The notes under the pieces: generated by a model
What the model saw: only the letters and a program-made list of their open reading frames with translations
The model's database searches: none
Told to the model about the DNA's origin: nothing
Assembly (NCBI GenBank): GCA_009733575.1
Contig: ML769581.1
Coordinates: 51,319 to 115,318, forward strand
Direction of reading: 5' to 3'
DNA length: 64,000 nucleotides
Origin: Gymnopus androsaceus JB14
Lineage: Eukaryota > Basidiomycota > Agaricomycetes > Agaricales > Omphalotaceae
Program-made: the position numbers and the translations under genes
Shown here: piece after piece, positions 35,508-47,075 of the stretch
Position numbering within the stretch: position 1 is the first letter of the stretch
Layout of the letters: each line of letters opens with the position of its first letter

Positions 35508-35982
35508 GAAGGGGCTTGTGTCAGCATGTCAAATATTTGGACCTTTTCGTACCTCGTCTCGAACATCGACATCCTCTCCAAATCCTTAGCGGCTTGGGGA
35601 GTAACTTATTTATATCCTACTCTCTCGACTGGGCATCTATAATATACCATAACGAATTAAATTCTCCTTTAATCTGTACTGCAATCGTGTGCAATCAACC
35701 CAGAAAACCCACATCAAGACTTGGGGACCGTCAGAGAAGTTCTGGTTAGTTCCACTTCATTTAACTCCTGAACACTTTTATACTCACTAGCATTACTCTA
35801 GGCTAATTTTTCCAGGAATATTGTGTGTTTCACTGGCTATCGACGCGTCGAGTTTTCTCGTGACGCTGTGTACTTGACTCGTTGAAGATATTGTTGCTCG
35901 GGTGCGTGTTTTTTTCACTAAAGATCAATCATTCAACTAATTTGGATTGGATTTTGGCTGTAGATCATAACTTCTCTTATCC

Positions 35983-36709
35983 ATGACTCGCCCATCGAGG
36001 AAGTTCGCTTCCGGTTCCATGCCCAAACCTCCTCTACGCCAGTCTAATCGTCTCGCAACAAACACTCACTCCGGATCACCTCCTCGCTCTCCTCTAATGT
36101 CTAGCCAGACCGTTGGAGGCCCTGCGACACCCCATACACCACGGAAGCGCCGTCAACCGAAACCTACCGCTTCTGCTTCACGTCACGGGAAGCTTTCAAC
36201 AAACGATATTCTTGAGAAGACGGTCAAGGGTCTAGGGCTGAAATTCGTTCCCGATGAATGGCAGCTTCGATTGATCCAGAAGATCCACGAAGGAAGTGAT
36301 TTGATCCTCGTCGCCGGGACTGGATATGGCAAGAGCTATATCTTTGAAGCTCTAGCGCTGTTGGGAGTCCCAAAGAATGAGATCGTTCTGGTAATATGTC
36401 CTTTGAAGACATTAGAGTATGATCAGGTATTCATTTGTTCGGTTCTTCTGCTTTATCTTTATTTATGCTATGTTAGGCTAAACAGGCTCAAGCAAAAGGC
36501 CTCAAGACGGTTGTTGTTAACGAAGACACTTCGGACGCTGCAGGGACATGGCGCGATACGCGAACCAAGGCCCAGCTCGTGTACATGTCGCCAGAGATGG
36601 CGCTGTCCCATCGCTTCGATGAGCTTTTCAGGGATGGCAAGTTTCGTCATCGCATAAAGTCTGTCATTGTTGATGAGACTCATTGCATTGACGAGTGGGG
36701 CAAAATTCA
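35983..36709 (+). pseudogene. RecQ-like DEAD/DEAH helicase, N-terminal fragment
   Basis: Exon 1 (35,983-36,426) begins MTRPSRKFASGSMPKPPLRQ, a basic Ser/Pro-rich leader, then DEWQLRLIQKIHEGSDLILV and the Walker A motif AGTGYGKSYIFEA. An intron at 36,427-36,476 leads to QAQAKGLKTVVVNEDTSDAA, QLVYMSPEMALSH and the Walker B motif VIVDETHCIDEWG. Homology stops there; the frame continues 40 codons into antisense sequence of the neighbouring gene to a stop at 36830. The second RecA-like domain is missing, so it cannot be a working helicase. Such helicase genes recur beside DUF6589 genes in agaricomycete genomes (from memory). It was probably cut by an internal deletion of the transposon. Confidence 0.75.
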
Positions 36710-39377
36710 GAAAAACTCCCATTTTGCCATATTTCTGCACCGACCACCTGAACATCGAATATGGCAGACTTTAAGGGTTGGGGCTTCTTGGGCTTCTTTG
36801 GCTTTGAAGGTTTTACTGTTGCTGCAATGAAACGATGGGTGGCGGAGAGTTTTTGCAACTTCTTTCTTTCCATTTCTTCCACCAGTACTCGCAGATCTTC
36901 CTGGAACTTGACCTCCTTGGAACGACGCTCACGATCAGGGTCTCCAAAGAAGTTCGCGACAAGATGGCTGATATCTCGGAAGGCCTCGACCGGTGCAGAA
37001 CCCTTCTTGATAATGTACTCGACAGTGACGCCGTTACCGGATGCAATGAAAACACGCTGAATCCTTGGTAAGTCTTTGGTTTCCATATATTGTGTGAACG
37101 TACTTTGACCCAATAATTTAGATGCTCAAGATATAAATCTGCAGCAATCCATCTTCCCGGCTTTCCTAGTCGGTTCACAAACCACAATCGTTCAAGAACT
37201 GCACGCATGGCAGGGGTTGTTTCATATTGCCATCGTAGAAGGATGTCGGCACACTCTCGAGCGTAATTGTGCTGGCCAGCCCCACGGAATGCAAAACACC
37301 AGTACTTAAGGACCCGAAGAACACGTCCAGCATCCGCATGACTGACACCTTGCTCAAATTCTAGAAATATGAGCGCGTCTCGGATGAAATAGATATCGTG
37401 AGCCATGTAATCATCTCCTTTGGCCTTTGCTGACTCGGCGGCGGTAGCTGTAGCAAACTCGGCTTGGATCCTCTCTGCTACCGAGTTCAAATCTTCAAGT
37501 GTTGGCCGCCATTCCTCAAGCTCGGACCATTTCTTGAAGCCTTTGAAGATCCTACGTGCCTGGATTGTGAGTGTTTAATTGGTGATTCAGGAGGCTAAAC
37601 TCACATTACTATGTGCAGTAGACGTGCTATTAGTGAATGTCGAATCAATGATTTTGCAGCAGCGTAATTTGGTTTTGCTGCGTCCCAAGTCCGACCAAGA
37701 AGACCTTTGTGTGCTGCAAGGGATGTAGGGTCTGTAACCGCATTTCCGAAATGCGTACGCATTATCATGTGAGTAGCATTAAGTGCAAAGTGAAAAACCT
37801 GGCTGAGCTCTTCGATGTATTCTAGACGATGCATAGGAGTAATATCATCGTGTCGGTCATTTCGTGCGCGTCGAACATTGATAATGGAAAGCCAATCTCC
37901 CAACTTGAAACGAACTTTGGACGCCCATCCAGTAACGGTTTGCCCAAGGCGCCCTGGGATAGCTTGCATGAGCTTTACAATCCCGTTCTTTGAGCCTTCA
38001 TTGATGTCAAATACCCCGAGCGGCGCTGTCACAGTCTTCTTCACTGGCAAAGGACGATCCTGTGGCATATCCTTCTGTAGCATCTCTAGCATTGCTTTAC
38101 GAGTCGGCCATTTTGCACTTCCCGGGCAGTTTCTAGCGATGAGGTTCGATATCATATTTGTGGCTGCCTTCGCCATATGCTTATCATCCTCTAGTGTCGG
38201 AAGAATATCGTGAAAGGTTGCGGCCTTCCTCTTTCCCCGAAGGTTCAGCTTTGTTGGGAGATCCTCAGCTGCTTCTACGTCTATCCCCTCGCTGTCCACG
38301 CCAATGAGGGCTACATTTGTGGCATGTATCATATGGTTTTTGTTGTGTACCCGTTGCTGATGCTTTGCATTGTAGATGTCGATGTTGTCAAATATGGTCC
38401 CAAAAGTACCACCCGCCCTAGCCAGTTCTATTGCAACATTTATCGCATCCTCCGACAGTGTCTCTTTCAACCGCTCGATAGTACGGCCCGATACACTGAG
38501 GCCAATATTGCTAAGCATCGAGAGGACGCGAGAGCTTGTCCCGTTAATTTTGAAGAATAATCCCAGGACAACGTTCAAGGCATTTGTTCCAGTATTGTTT
38601 GTATAGGCAAGCATTGTGATAACAGCAATGAGGACCTTGGTGCTGATGAGTATAATATTTACAGGGGAATCATTCATTGAGGCATACCAGCGTCGAATTG
38701 CGACCATAGGCAAGATAACCAGAGCGTGTCTGCTTCGGGAGTCTCAAGCCATCCAAGTTGGGATCGTCATCCCAATCTGACAACGATTCGTCGCTCAACT
38801 CCGCCCCCGTCTCCAGTGTGGTGCTATGCTCACCCCTTTGTTTCCTTTCGGTGTCTTTCCTGTACCGATTCTTCGAGGTTGTCCAGACAGAGAGGAAGTT
38901 CCATGTGAAAGGTGCGCATTCCCTATAACGTTGTGCAATAGCACTTGGCGAAAGGAGTTCTCGAATTGATACCATTGTCAGGCCTTTAATTCGAATCTTC
39001 AAGTCAGGAGTGCTGGTGACCCGAGTACTTTCCTCGACGGCAATTTCTTCTGCGCAAGACTGTATGATATGTTCATGAAGACGTTGTTGTACCTTTTTAG
39101 GGAAGTTGGTGTGCCAAAGTTGATATATTGCCCCAGGTGCAAAGCGGTCAAGCTCTGTATTCCCTCCTTCTCTATAGCCCATGAAGATCCCTGCTCGGCT
39201 CTTGACTTCCTGGACCGCGCTGGAAAATATGAAGTTGAGAAACTGGGCAATGGTGACGCCGAGGAAGATAAGAAGGGAGAAAATAAGGTGGTATTTGGCT
39301 TCTGAGTCGAGTTTTTCGAGTTCTGACTCGAGCTTATCTTTCCAGAAAGCATTATTGTACTTGATACGAGGTGGCAT
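36664..39377 (-). CDS. DUF6589-like mobile-element protein, possibly broken
   Basis: ATG at 39377 (MPPRIKYNNAFWKDKLESEL). The frame runs to about 38,670 and includes ECAPFTWNFLSVWTTSKNR. The next frame (38,713-37,601) covers LNVVLGLFFKINGTSSRVLS, the FDNIDIYNAKHQQR motif with MIHATNVALIG, MHRLEYIEELSQVFHFAL and GLLGRTWDAAKPNYAAAKSL. A third block (37,490-36,700) has YLEHLNYWVK, then FIASGNGVTVEYIIKKGSAP and VEAFRDISHLVANFFGDPD. Introns separate some blocks, but I could not join the first two in phase, so a frameshift near 38,690 is possible. DUF6589 proteins are many-copy in agaricomycetes and are thought to be transposon-related. The Asp in FDNID and the Glu in YLEHLNYW are candidate catalytic residues (speculation). 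The last 30 codons run into helicase antisense. Confidence 0.65.
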
Positions 39378-39875
39378 CGCTGGTCAAGCGTTTTTGCAAG
39401 CCCCTTTCGTCCTTGATCTCCTTTTTCATCGTTGGTCACAATACGTGACATATTGTGACATGATCGTGCCCGACAAAGAAAGTGCGTCGTTTTCTGTTCA
39501 TCGTTCTCTACTCCTCCAAATTTATGCTTAGACTAACTATACTAACCCTCTAGTATACTTCAACCACATTTTACCCTGTCCGAAACCATTCCGCCGTTAT
39601 CCCAGACATGGAACTTATTGGGCAGTGACAAGCATGTCGCCTCACATATACAGCTCATATCTTCAAAATATATTTGTTACAAGGAATTCTGTCTGCATGA
39701 GGTTATTAACTAGTATCTAATGTACAACTTTTATGTATTGTCTGAAGCATTTGCGTATGGTTTTGTGTCAGGACGTTGCTCTCAAAAAGGTCCTCATATT
39801 TGACATATTGTCCCAAGCCCCTTCTGCGAAGGATCACCTGTCACCGGGCCGGAGCAAGGGCTTGCTCCGAACCTA

Positions 39876-40157
39876 GTCCTAGAGGAAGATTTTTGGGAAT
39901 TTGACCGTTTTGCGACGATGATCTGCCCCGGTCTGCACCGCCATTCTGTCAGAAGATTTGACTAGCTCGACGAAAGCTTTTTGTAGAAAGGAAGGAAGGA
40001 AGCTTCAGGGGATTCTGGCAACCGCATTCAGGCAGGAAACCGCAGAACAAGTCTCAAGATAAATGTCATGTATGTATATAAGTGGTGAAAACTTCGGCCA
40101 TGCCGGCCATGGTTGGCGCTTACTCGCGCGGGTATGACGCAATCATCGATGATTACA
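39876..40157. other. transposon right flank (continuation of the M1 5' flank)
   Basis: It resumes the sequence interrupted by the transposon. The matching uninterrupted stretch is at 51,762-51,930, including GATCTGCCCCGGTCTGCACC and GAAAGGAAGGAAGG. It ends abruptly at the Listerin-derived segment at about 40,158. Confidence 0.7.
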
Positions 40158-42222
40158 AATCTGGGCGTGTCTTTCTTCCACTGTCGTCCCTCCTACTTCC
40201 TCGATAGCGCGATCTCGACTCTCGCAAGATACTGGAGACGATACTGGAGCTGAAGGTGATGCTAGGACAGGTGATGATGATGCTGCGGAGGAGGGTAACG
40301 ACAACGACAAAGAAGATATTGTCGTTCCAGGCCCTGGCGTAGGTCAACCTCAAGTACGAAAAGCTGCATGGAGACTTTTAGGTGCGGTGGTTGATGTACA
40401 CGTATTACAACCCTCCCAGCAGCCTTCTCAGCCTGACTCGTCCAGACAGCCTCCATCGTCATCGATATCGCAGACCGAAAGCCAAAGTGACGAGACTGAG
40501 TCTGACAAGCGAAACGAGGTCATTCGTATCCTTAGTACCTCCATTCTCTTAGGCTGTACGGACATCGACACGAAAATAGAAAACGGACGCTGCGCCTGCG
40601 CCTGGCAAGAACAAGATAAATCCGTCCAAGGTGTAATGTGGAAGTCTTTATTAGGGTTTTTAGGAGGTACGTGTCGTATGTGTATACGTTCTCACTGGGT
40701 TTCGTTTCTCGATATTGACGTCTTCTTCTCCATATGTTTATACAACATCGTTAACGTGACTAACTAATCTTTCACCTACAGCTCATCCAGCCGCATGGAC
40801 CGTTTCTTCCCCTCCCACATCCAACCAACCAACGTACCCGGCATTCGACCCCTTCCTCTCGTTCCTCCGTGCCTTGCCTAGCGAAACGGGGATTGGAGCA
40901 GGAGGAGGAGCAGCGCAAGTGTATCCAGTGGTCTTGGTCGTATTGGGGAGTGTTCCGATGGAGGTTCTCCTCGCGCCAGCATCGGGTGTTTTTGGCCAGG
41001 GAGAGGGGGAGGAAGGTGAAGGTGGAGCAGAGGCAGCAGAGGGAGAGGAAAGGAAAAGGAACTTGGACAAGTTGTTTGATGCGTTTTGGGATCCTTGGAG
41101 AGAGTCTCAGTCCACGACGCCGACCGGAGGAGGAAGAGGGAAGGCATTCAACGCATTCATCCAAGCAGTTTTGGAGTGTATGGTTTTGGTGGTACGAAGG
41201 GTGTCTGGATCCTCAAGCTTCCCGTCTCAACTTTCCTCTTCCAAATCCAGCTTGACAAAGGAGGAGATGCACTGGATGTTGAACAACCTAGTGAAGACGC
41301 AGATTGAATTAGTCTGGAGGGCTGTAGCCACAGCAGCTTCTTCTTCTACCTCCTCCGCCCCCTCCAATTCAGGCTCAGCAGCGGCGTCCACCAAGTCATC
41401 GAATCGAAGGGCAGTAGTAGTTCCCAAACCGGGATCCAAAGGCGCAGGCACTCAAGCTGGGGAGGAAATAGCAGATGTTGTAGCCAAGGCTTTCGGAGGG
41501 GTTTTACGTGGCCTACGGGGTGTGCGGGGAGATGCACCCTACTATGACACGGCGTATGAAACGATGCGTGGGGTTGTGAAGGGGAGTGTTGGGGAATTGG
41601 GGGAGAGCGGAACGACGATATCGACATCAACATCGATACTTGGGAATGGATTGGGATTGGATTGGGATTGGGATTGGGGTTGTAATAAGGGTGCTGAAAG
41701 CTATCGTCGATGCGAGTGCTGATGCGAATGTCGATGTGGAAGGGAAAAGTCCCCTGCTGAATGAGGTGTTCGATATCGTGTTGGGGAGATCCGAACAGAG
41801 ACTAGCGGATGCAGGGGCAGATACATCGGCAGATGCAGGTGCACTCACACTCCTCGATGAACTTCTGTGTACCTTTGGCTTTACTTCCCCTGACGTGGAT
41901 GTAGAGACAACCGACCGGATCGACACCCTAATTGTGCGGAACGCTTGCACTCTTTTACTTTATCCCGAAGGAGGTTTAGGTCTGAAGCTCCTTGCGACGT
42001 ATTTGATGTATCGCGATGGGAGTGGAGCTACTACTTCCTCTTCTTCTTCGACGCAATCATCTCTCCTCTGGCTAGCGCTTTTAGAACAGGTGGTTTCGAG
42101 GCAGCACGCGAGTACGAGTTTCGAGCAAGCCTTATCCCGTCTCCTAGATCTTTTCCGGATGCTCGACTCTAGCAGTGGCAGTGGGGATAATTTGAAAACA
42201 AGGGCGAAGCTCAGCGCCCCTC
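40158..42222 (+). pseudogene. partial duplicate of the Listerin gene
   Basis: Nearly identical by eye to 54,105-56,162 of the full Listerin gene, starting at AATCTGGGCGTGTC and ending at CAGCGCCCC, in the same orientation, with only scattered substitutions and a few small indels. It has no start, no N-terminal region and no RING, so it cannot work alone. At 41,820-41,840 and 42,188-42,200 this copy keeps one open frame (DTSADAGALTLLDELL and GDNLKTRAKLSAP), where the full gene is frameshifted. A GGATTG hexamer run near 41,650 is one unit longer than in the other copy. Confidence 0.9.
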
Positions 42223-43801
42223 TCATTTTCTGTCTGGCCAAAAGTTCGACAAGCAATGGAAAGGAATTATTATTCTTAGCTTGATGTGCGTATTTCCCTC
42301 TGTCCTTTCTGTTCCTCAACAGTGACTTTTGTCATATGCGTCTCTCCAGGTTTCCGAATTAATCAAATATCCATGGCACATACCCCTTTATTTTTTTTTC
42401 GACTGTTGCGTACGTAGTTTTATTTGGAGAAAGTCGGTCTTCTAACACTCTCGCAATGTTATCACGTTGTTTGCACTTTGATTTTTGCAGGGGTACAACA
42501 ACCAGGTAGCGACCAGCCCTACAATGTAAGCGTAAGTTAGTTGTTGCGGAGCACGACTTGCTTATACTTTTTTTCGCCAGTCCTATGCCGGTAGGGGATT
42601 TGAAGCTGTCAAAGAGGGACAAAGTCATTTCTGCTGCTGAAACTCATTCCTAGACCGTCCCAGAGGCTGGCGCCGGTCCTGAGCTGAAGAAGCTCTTGAA
42701 GGAGGCCACTGGAATGAAAGCTGCACCTGCAGCAACGGTTGGCGATAATGATCCTTTTGTCATATCGGACAAAAATTGAAGGTTGCGGTGAGGTCTAGGT
42801 CTCTTTCAAGCTTGACCTGACTCGGATTTTAGACAGGTCATGGAAATTTCGCCGCTGCGAAATTTACTGGTACCGGTGATTTCGAAACGTTTCAGTTTCA
42901 CTGAGATTGGGAGTTTGGCAAGAGACAGCAATAACTTGAATGGTCATTGGCATCTTTCGTAGTCTTTGTAACGCTTGTACTATGTTTATGTAGCCCAAAA
43001 TAAATATTTTACTGCTTCATTATCACGTATGATGAGCGTATAATCAAACGTATGGGAGCCCAAATAAACAGGTATATTTGATGTATGAAATGTTGGTATG
43101 ATTGCGTATATTCTAGTGTATAAACGAACGAGAAAAAAAGTCGTGATCGTGTATAATCGTGCGTGGATATCCACTCGGGGTCGTATACATACACATACGC
43201 AGCAAATACGCAGCCAAATTCCGGGATAAGCCTAGCGCAGGCTGCGTAGCAGGCTTATAGGAGGCGTCGCTAGACGCTCACTTTTGCTCTCAACTCCGAT
43301 ACGACCAACGCGTATAGCGCCTTTTTCAGGTCTCCCACTCTCCCACCCTGTTTTAGTGGCCTGTACTTTAGTAGACTTTGGTACGGTCAACTCAGGTCTT
43401 TAGACCCGCGCCTCTGTGAGTTTTATGTGCTCGAGCTCGCTTCACATCTTCAAACTCAAACTCTGTGGTAGGCTGCACTAAATATAAGTCATACATATTT
43501 CGCGAGTTACTAAGTATTTTGTTTTTGGAGGTACAGTATTAGAGCCTTGAGATTTAGGTACAAAAAAATAATGCATCTTTGTTAATCGATATGTACAGAT
43601 CCCTAGAGCTTCAAAATGAGTTTCAAACGCACTCAACCTCGTCCAATTCCATCAAGAATTGTGCGAGTATATATATAATATATATATCTGCTTTTGCGTT
43701 TGGAGCGATTGCTCCCGAGTGTTTACACGTGGTATTTACGTATCACATCATGGTCCCAAGTCTGAATTCGGACATGGGTCTGAACAAGCATGGGACATGG
43801 G
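42223..43801. other. no complete gene; possible exon remnants
   Basis: A plus-strand segment near 42,650-42,780 translates as TVPEAGAGPELKKLLKEATG followed by MKAAPAATVGDNDPFVISDK and a stop, which looks like a terminal exon. Its family is not recognised. The rest is AT-rich spacer. A short AT-rich run of TATATATA lies at 43,670-43,690 just before RBR copy 2. Confidence 0.4.
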
Positions 43802-45057
43802 CCAGCGGCAGTCCCGCCAAGTTAAACGACGGAGTCTTGCTCTCGCTGCTTCACTCCAGGAGCAACAAGAGCAACATGTCCGCATGATCTCCATCCAGCA
43901 GTATGAAGATGAGGCCCAACTTGAACAACAGAGTCTTGCTCTCGCTACTTCACTCCAGGAGCAACAGGAGCAACAGGAGCAGGACCGTATGATCGCCATC
44001 CAGCAACAGCAGCAGTATGAAGATGAGGCCCACCAACTTGCTCTCGCTGCTTCACTCCAGGAGCAACAGGAGCATGACTACATGATCGCCATCCAGCAAC
44101 AGCAGCAGTATGAAGATGAGGCGTCCCAACTTGCTCTCGCTGCTTCGGCCAAAGTCACATTCGAATGTGGTGTTTGTATGGAAACTGTCATAGACGAAGA
44201 CTTGGCCTTAGTTGACAATTGCCAGCATCAATTCTGCCGAGAATGTCTCCAGGGTTATGTTCTTTCAAAGATTAAGGATCGTCGATTCCCCATCGTATGT
44301 CCGATATGCATGAATGACAAAGCGCATCCGAATCCGGGAAGTGAGTTTGTTCTCCTTATTTGTTCTCTATTATTCTGACAATTTGTAGCTATCGGACAGA
44401 GCCTCATTGAGCAGATGCATATCCCACAAAAAGATTACGAGATCTTTGAACAGATGATGCTGTTGCAGTACAGTATCCCAGTCTATTGCTCAAGGTATGT
44501 ATATAATGTCTTTCATCGCCAACCAATAATCTGACTTTTTTCAATCAGATGCTCGCAAACTGCGTTTATCGATCGAGATCGAATACCAAGAAGAGGTCAT
44601 TGTTACATGCCCACTTCCTGGATGTGGGCATGCCTGGTGCAAGACCTGTATGCAGGACATTGACTTTGGAGGGCCGCCACACTCGTGCGATGGTTCAAAC
44701 GAGCTAGCGAGTCTCATGCGTGAAAAAGGATGGAAGGCTTGTCCAGGATGCCAGACCAATATACAGAAAATGGATGGATGCAACCATATGACAGTAAGTA
44801 CGCAATTTCTCAGCTATTCTTTCCTTCTTGTAATCACTTTCCCTTTAGTGTCCTTTGCCAGGTTGCAACATGTGCGTATCTTTTCCCAACGTATTGATTA
44901 CTTGTGAATAAATATTGACGATCTTTTTTATAGGCATTTTTGCTACCGCTGTGGTCAAGGCATCATTCGATCTACACTAACCACCGAGGTGCGGAATGCA
45001 ATCAGCGGACATTATGGTGCTTGTCAGTTACTCGAGGTCGAGGAGGAGGAGGAGTAG
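43802..45057 (+). pseudogene. RBR ligase copy 2, truncated and frameshifted
   Basis: Starts inside the coiled coil (RQVKRRSLALAASLQEQ), so the whole protease-like domain is missing. The Gln-rich repeats are expanded (three MIAIQQQQQYEDEA-like units). RING1 is intact (FECGVCMETVIDEDLALVDN to CPICMNDKAHPNPG), as is RING2 (CPGCQTNIQKMDGCNHMT). At about 44,578 one extra C after the ATCGATCGAGAT stretch shifts the IBR exon out of frame. It ends with a short Glu tail at 45057. Probably non-functional as a full RBR enzyme. Confidence 0.85.
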
Positions 45058-45543
45058 TACCTCCTGTCCCCGTTAGCGTGACTTTTTTCTCTTTTTTTGA
45101 ATCCCGTTTTAGTGCGTAAACATACAGTGGTAGCGAAAATCTGTCTAGGTATGCGTGTATATGTAGTTGTATATATCTGTGCGGATGTATATGTACTGGC
45201 AACAACAAAAAGCACCAAAGGAAGCCAACGAAATAAATCACAAGGGTAGGCAATCGTAATCGTATATGAGAGGAAAACAGAAAGTGATCGCGCGACTACA
45301 GTTCCCTCGAAGTTCGATATTGATATGGTTAGCGCCTACTCGAGGGACGTGCTGCAGTTTTTCTGCACTACTTATACCATCACATTGTAGAAGGAAGGTG
45401 GCATGATCTTGTATTTTGTAGAGCGATTGGAGACAACGTAGATGGCATCAAGAGTAGGAAGGAACTGGAGACACTATCAGCAAGATCAAGTAAATTAAAA
45501 CATTGATTTGCGTACCTTCTCGCGCACTAGCAATGGGTGATTT

Positions 45544-46490
45544 TTAATATTTTATTCCGATAAATAATTGTAATCGTATACTGATCCATAACAAAGAGAA
45601 TGTGGTTCCGTCTATACCTACGAGGGCTTGACTGGTGTGCATTTGGTGCTGTCGTAAAGCTGAAAGTGAACAGATGATTCCTTCTCGATAGTTTCGTAAG
45701 GGAACTGATCCAAGTTGATAATCATAGGCGACTTGAAGAATCCCAGGCCTCTGAGCACATTCGGTTGCTCCAACATCCATTTCACTAGCCTCTTGGCTAG
45801 AGTATCCGCCATTGCCTCGGACGTTTCCGGCACCGGAGGTTTCGTGAAAGAAACTAGTACAAATAGTCAGACTGTGTTCCCAAAGGAAGAAAACACGGAC
45901 GCACCTCCTGCCAGTCAAGCCCCAATTTCAAAGGCGGAAGCTGCTTCACCACTTATCATCATATAATGCATCTTCTGATGGTCGAGACCAAGTTGAATAA
46001 CCGCATGACATGGCTGGTATAGTGTGCACAGTTTCCCGCCAAAAAACTGAAAGCGGACTGCTGCTCCTAGCGGAATGCTTCCATAGGGAATTGATTAGAA
46101 AAAGATATGATTGGAGCGTTATGGAACCCCAAGCGTGTCTTCAACTCCGGCTGGTTGAGTGACCATGAAACTATGCTCTCAGCTTCGGCATGAGTGTGAA
46201 CATCAAAATTTTCCAGTCCAGTAGCATCCCTCTCGATTCTGGCGAAAGAAACTGAGAAACAATCAGAGCAGACCAAGGCCGAGAAAGATGTATGATTCAC
46301 GCACCTCCTGTTACCAGTAGTGGCTGTCCTTTAACTTCCTTCAAGCCGGTTTACAATCCCACGAAGAGAACCTCCTGGATCTTTACCGAAAAATGCAAGC
46401 ATGGTTTCTGAAGCGGTTTCCTTTTACACGCGCCAGACCCGCCCGTCCCGTCAACTCAAAGTAGACTGGCGAGTCCTCCGCGATATCTTG
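45544..46490 (-). pseudogene. three-module secreted protein copy M2, degenerate
   Basis: Convergent with RBR copy 2, as M1 is with RBR1. Modules 2 and 3 are recognisable: ENFDVHTHAEAESIVSWSLN and TLAKRLVKWMLEQPNVLRGL. The frame breaks near 46,080 (NQFPMEAFR in place of NQFPYDSIPLG). Module 3 ends early at KCTPVKPS plus stop. Module 1 and the signal peptide are cut off at about 46,490, where a Derlin fragment begins. Confidence 0.8.
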
Positions 46491-46800
46491 AAGGCCAAGC
46501 CTCTGCTTCCTAGAAAGAAACTCGACCACAGACGCCAAACCTATTACATACTTGGTCAAATAAAAACAAGTTTAGTTCTTTTGTAATGCTTACCTGCAAC
46601 TTGGTGACAACGAGCTCATAGTGATAGGAGATGCCTCCAGACACAGGTACAGAGACAGAGACTGGAGATATACATAGAAAGCGTGTAACTGATGGTATTT
46701 TCTTGATTTCTGCTACGATAGCTTCCATGGTGAAGGAAAAGAGGTGTACAGGTATAGTGATGTGTCTGACATGTGCACTTTGAGACGCGTTCTTTAGGCG
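46490..46800 (-). pseudogene. duplicated Derlin exon 1 with promoter
   Basis: Matches 29,843-30,152, which covers the start, exon 1, part of intron 1 and the leader. The encoded MEAIVAEIKKIPSVTRFLCI and YHYELVVTKLQ are close to the parent, but a middle stretch (VFMNLISAYK in the parent) is altered and shortened. No later Derlin exon follows. The promoter-side block TTTGAGACGCGTTCTTTAGG is kept in both. Confidence 0.9.
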
Positions 46801-46804
46801 CGCG

Positions 46805-47075
46805 GCATATCCGTCAACTCCGATTAGGAGCAGAGGGAGTTGATGAGGAGGATTTGGGTGAAGCAGAGCCTGGGTACTACGCTTAACCTGAACTCGAACT
46901 CGGAATGAACGTGCAAGGAACCCTGACACTAGCACCTCACGACATAGGTCTTGCTATAGCGAGTTTGGCGAGGCTTTCGCTCTTGGTCTATCTCTGACAC
47001 ATATTCGTTCTCACATAAAGCCATCGTGGATCCAGAATGGTGTCCGAGTCCTCTTTCTACGTCTTCTGCAACTCA
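46805..47075 (+). pseudogene. diverged fragment of Listerin N-terminal region
   Basis: Aligns to about 53,490-53,790 of the Listerin gene: GGAGCAG, TTGATGAGGAGG, GGAACCCTGACACTAGCA, CACATAAAGCCATCGTGGAT and GTGTCCGAGTCCTC are shared, with indels between. It is much more diverged than the 40 kb copy, so it derives from an older event. It directly follows the Derlin fragment. Confidence 0.75.

Larger units (their letters stand above)
35368..39875. mobile_element. DNA transposon with 18-bp inverted ends and 9-bp target duplication
   Basis: The left end TAGGTTCGGATCAAGCCC (35,368-35,385) and the right end GGGCTTGCTCCGAACCTA (39,858-39,875) are inverted repeats with one mismatch. Both are flanked by GTCCTAGAG (35,359-35,367 and 39,876-39,884). 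A related flank at 51,740-51,790 reads straight through GTCCTAGAG once, which is the empty site. The 4,508-bp element carries a plus-strand RecQ-like helicase fragment and a minus-strand DUF6589-like gene that meet head to tail near 36,710. It is probably an internally deleted derivative. The TSD length would suit Mutator-like or related elements, but I do not assign it to a known superfamily. Confidence 0.85.

Noticed and set aside
40772..41633. Long antisense frames opposite the Listerin duplicate and the main gene (also 54,707-55,580)
   Set aside because: Both copies show the same antisense frames because the sense codons are Ser/Gly/Glu-rich; only the sense strand encodes Listerin homology.
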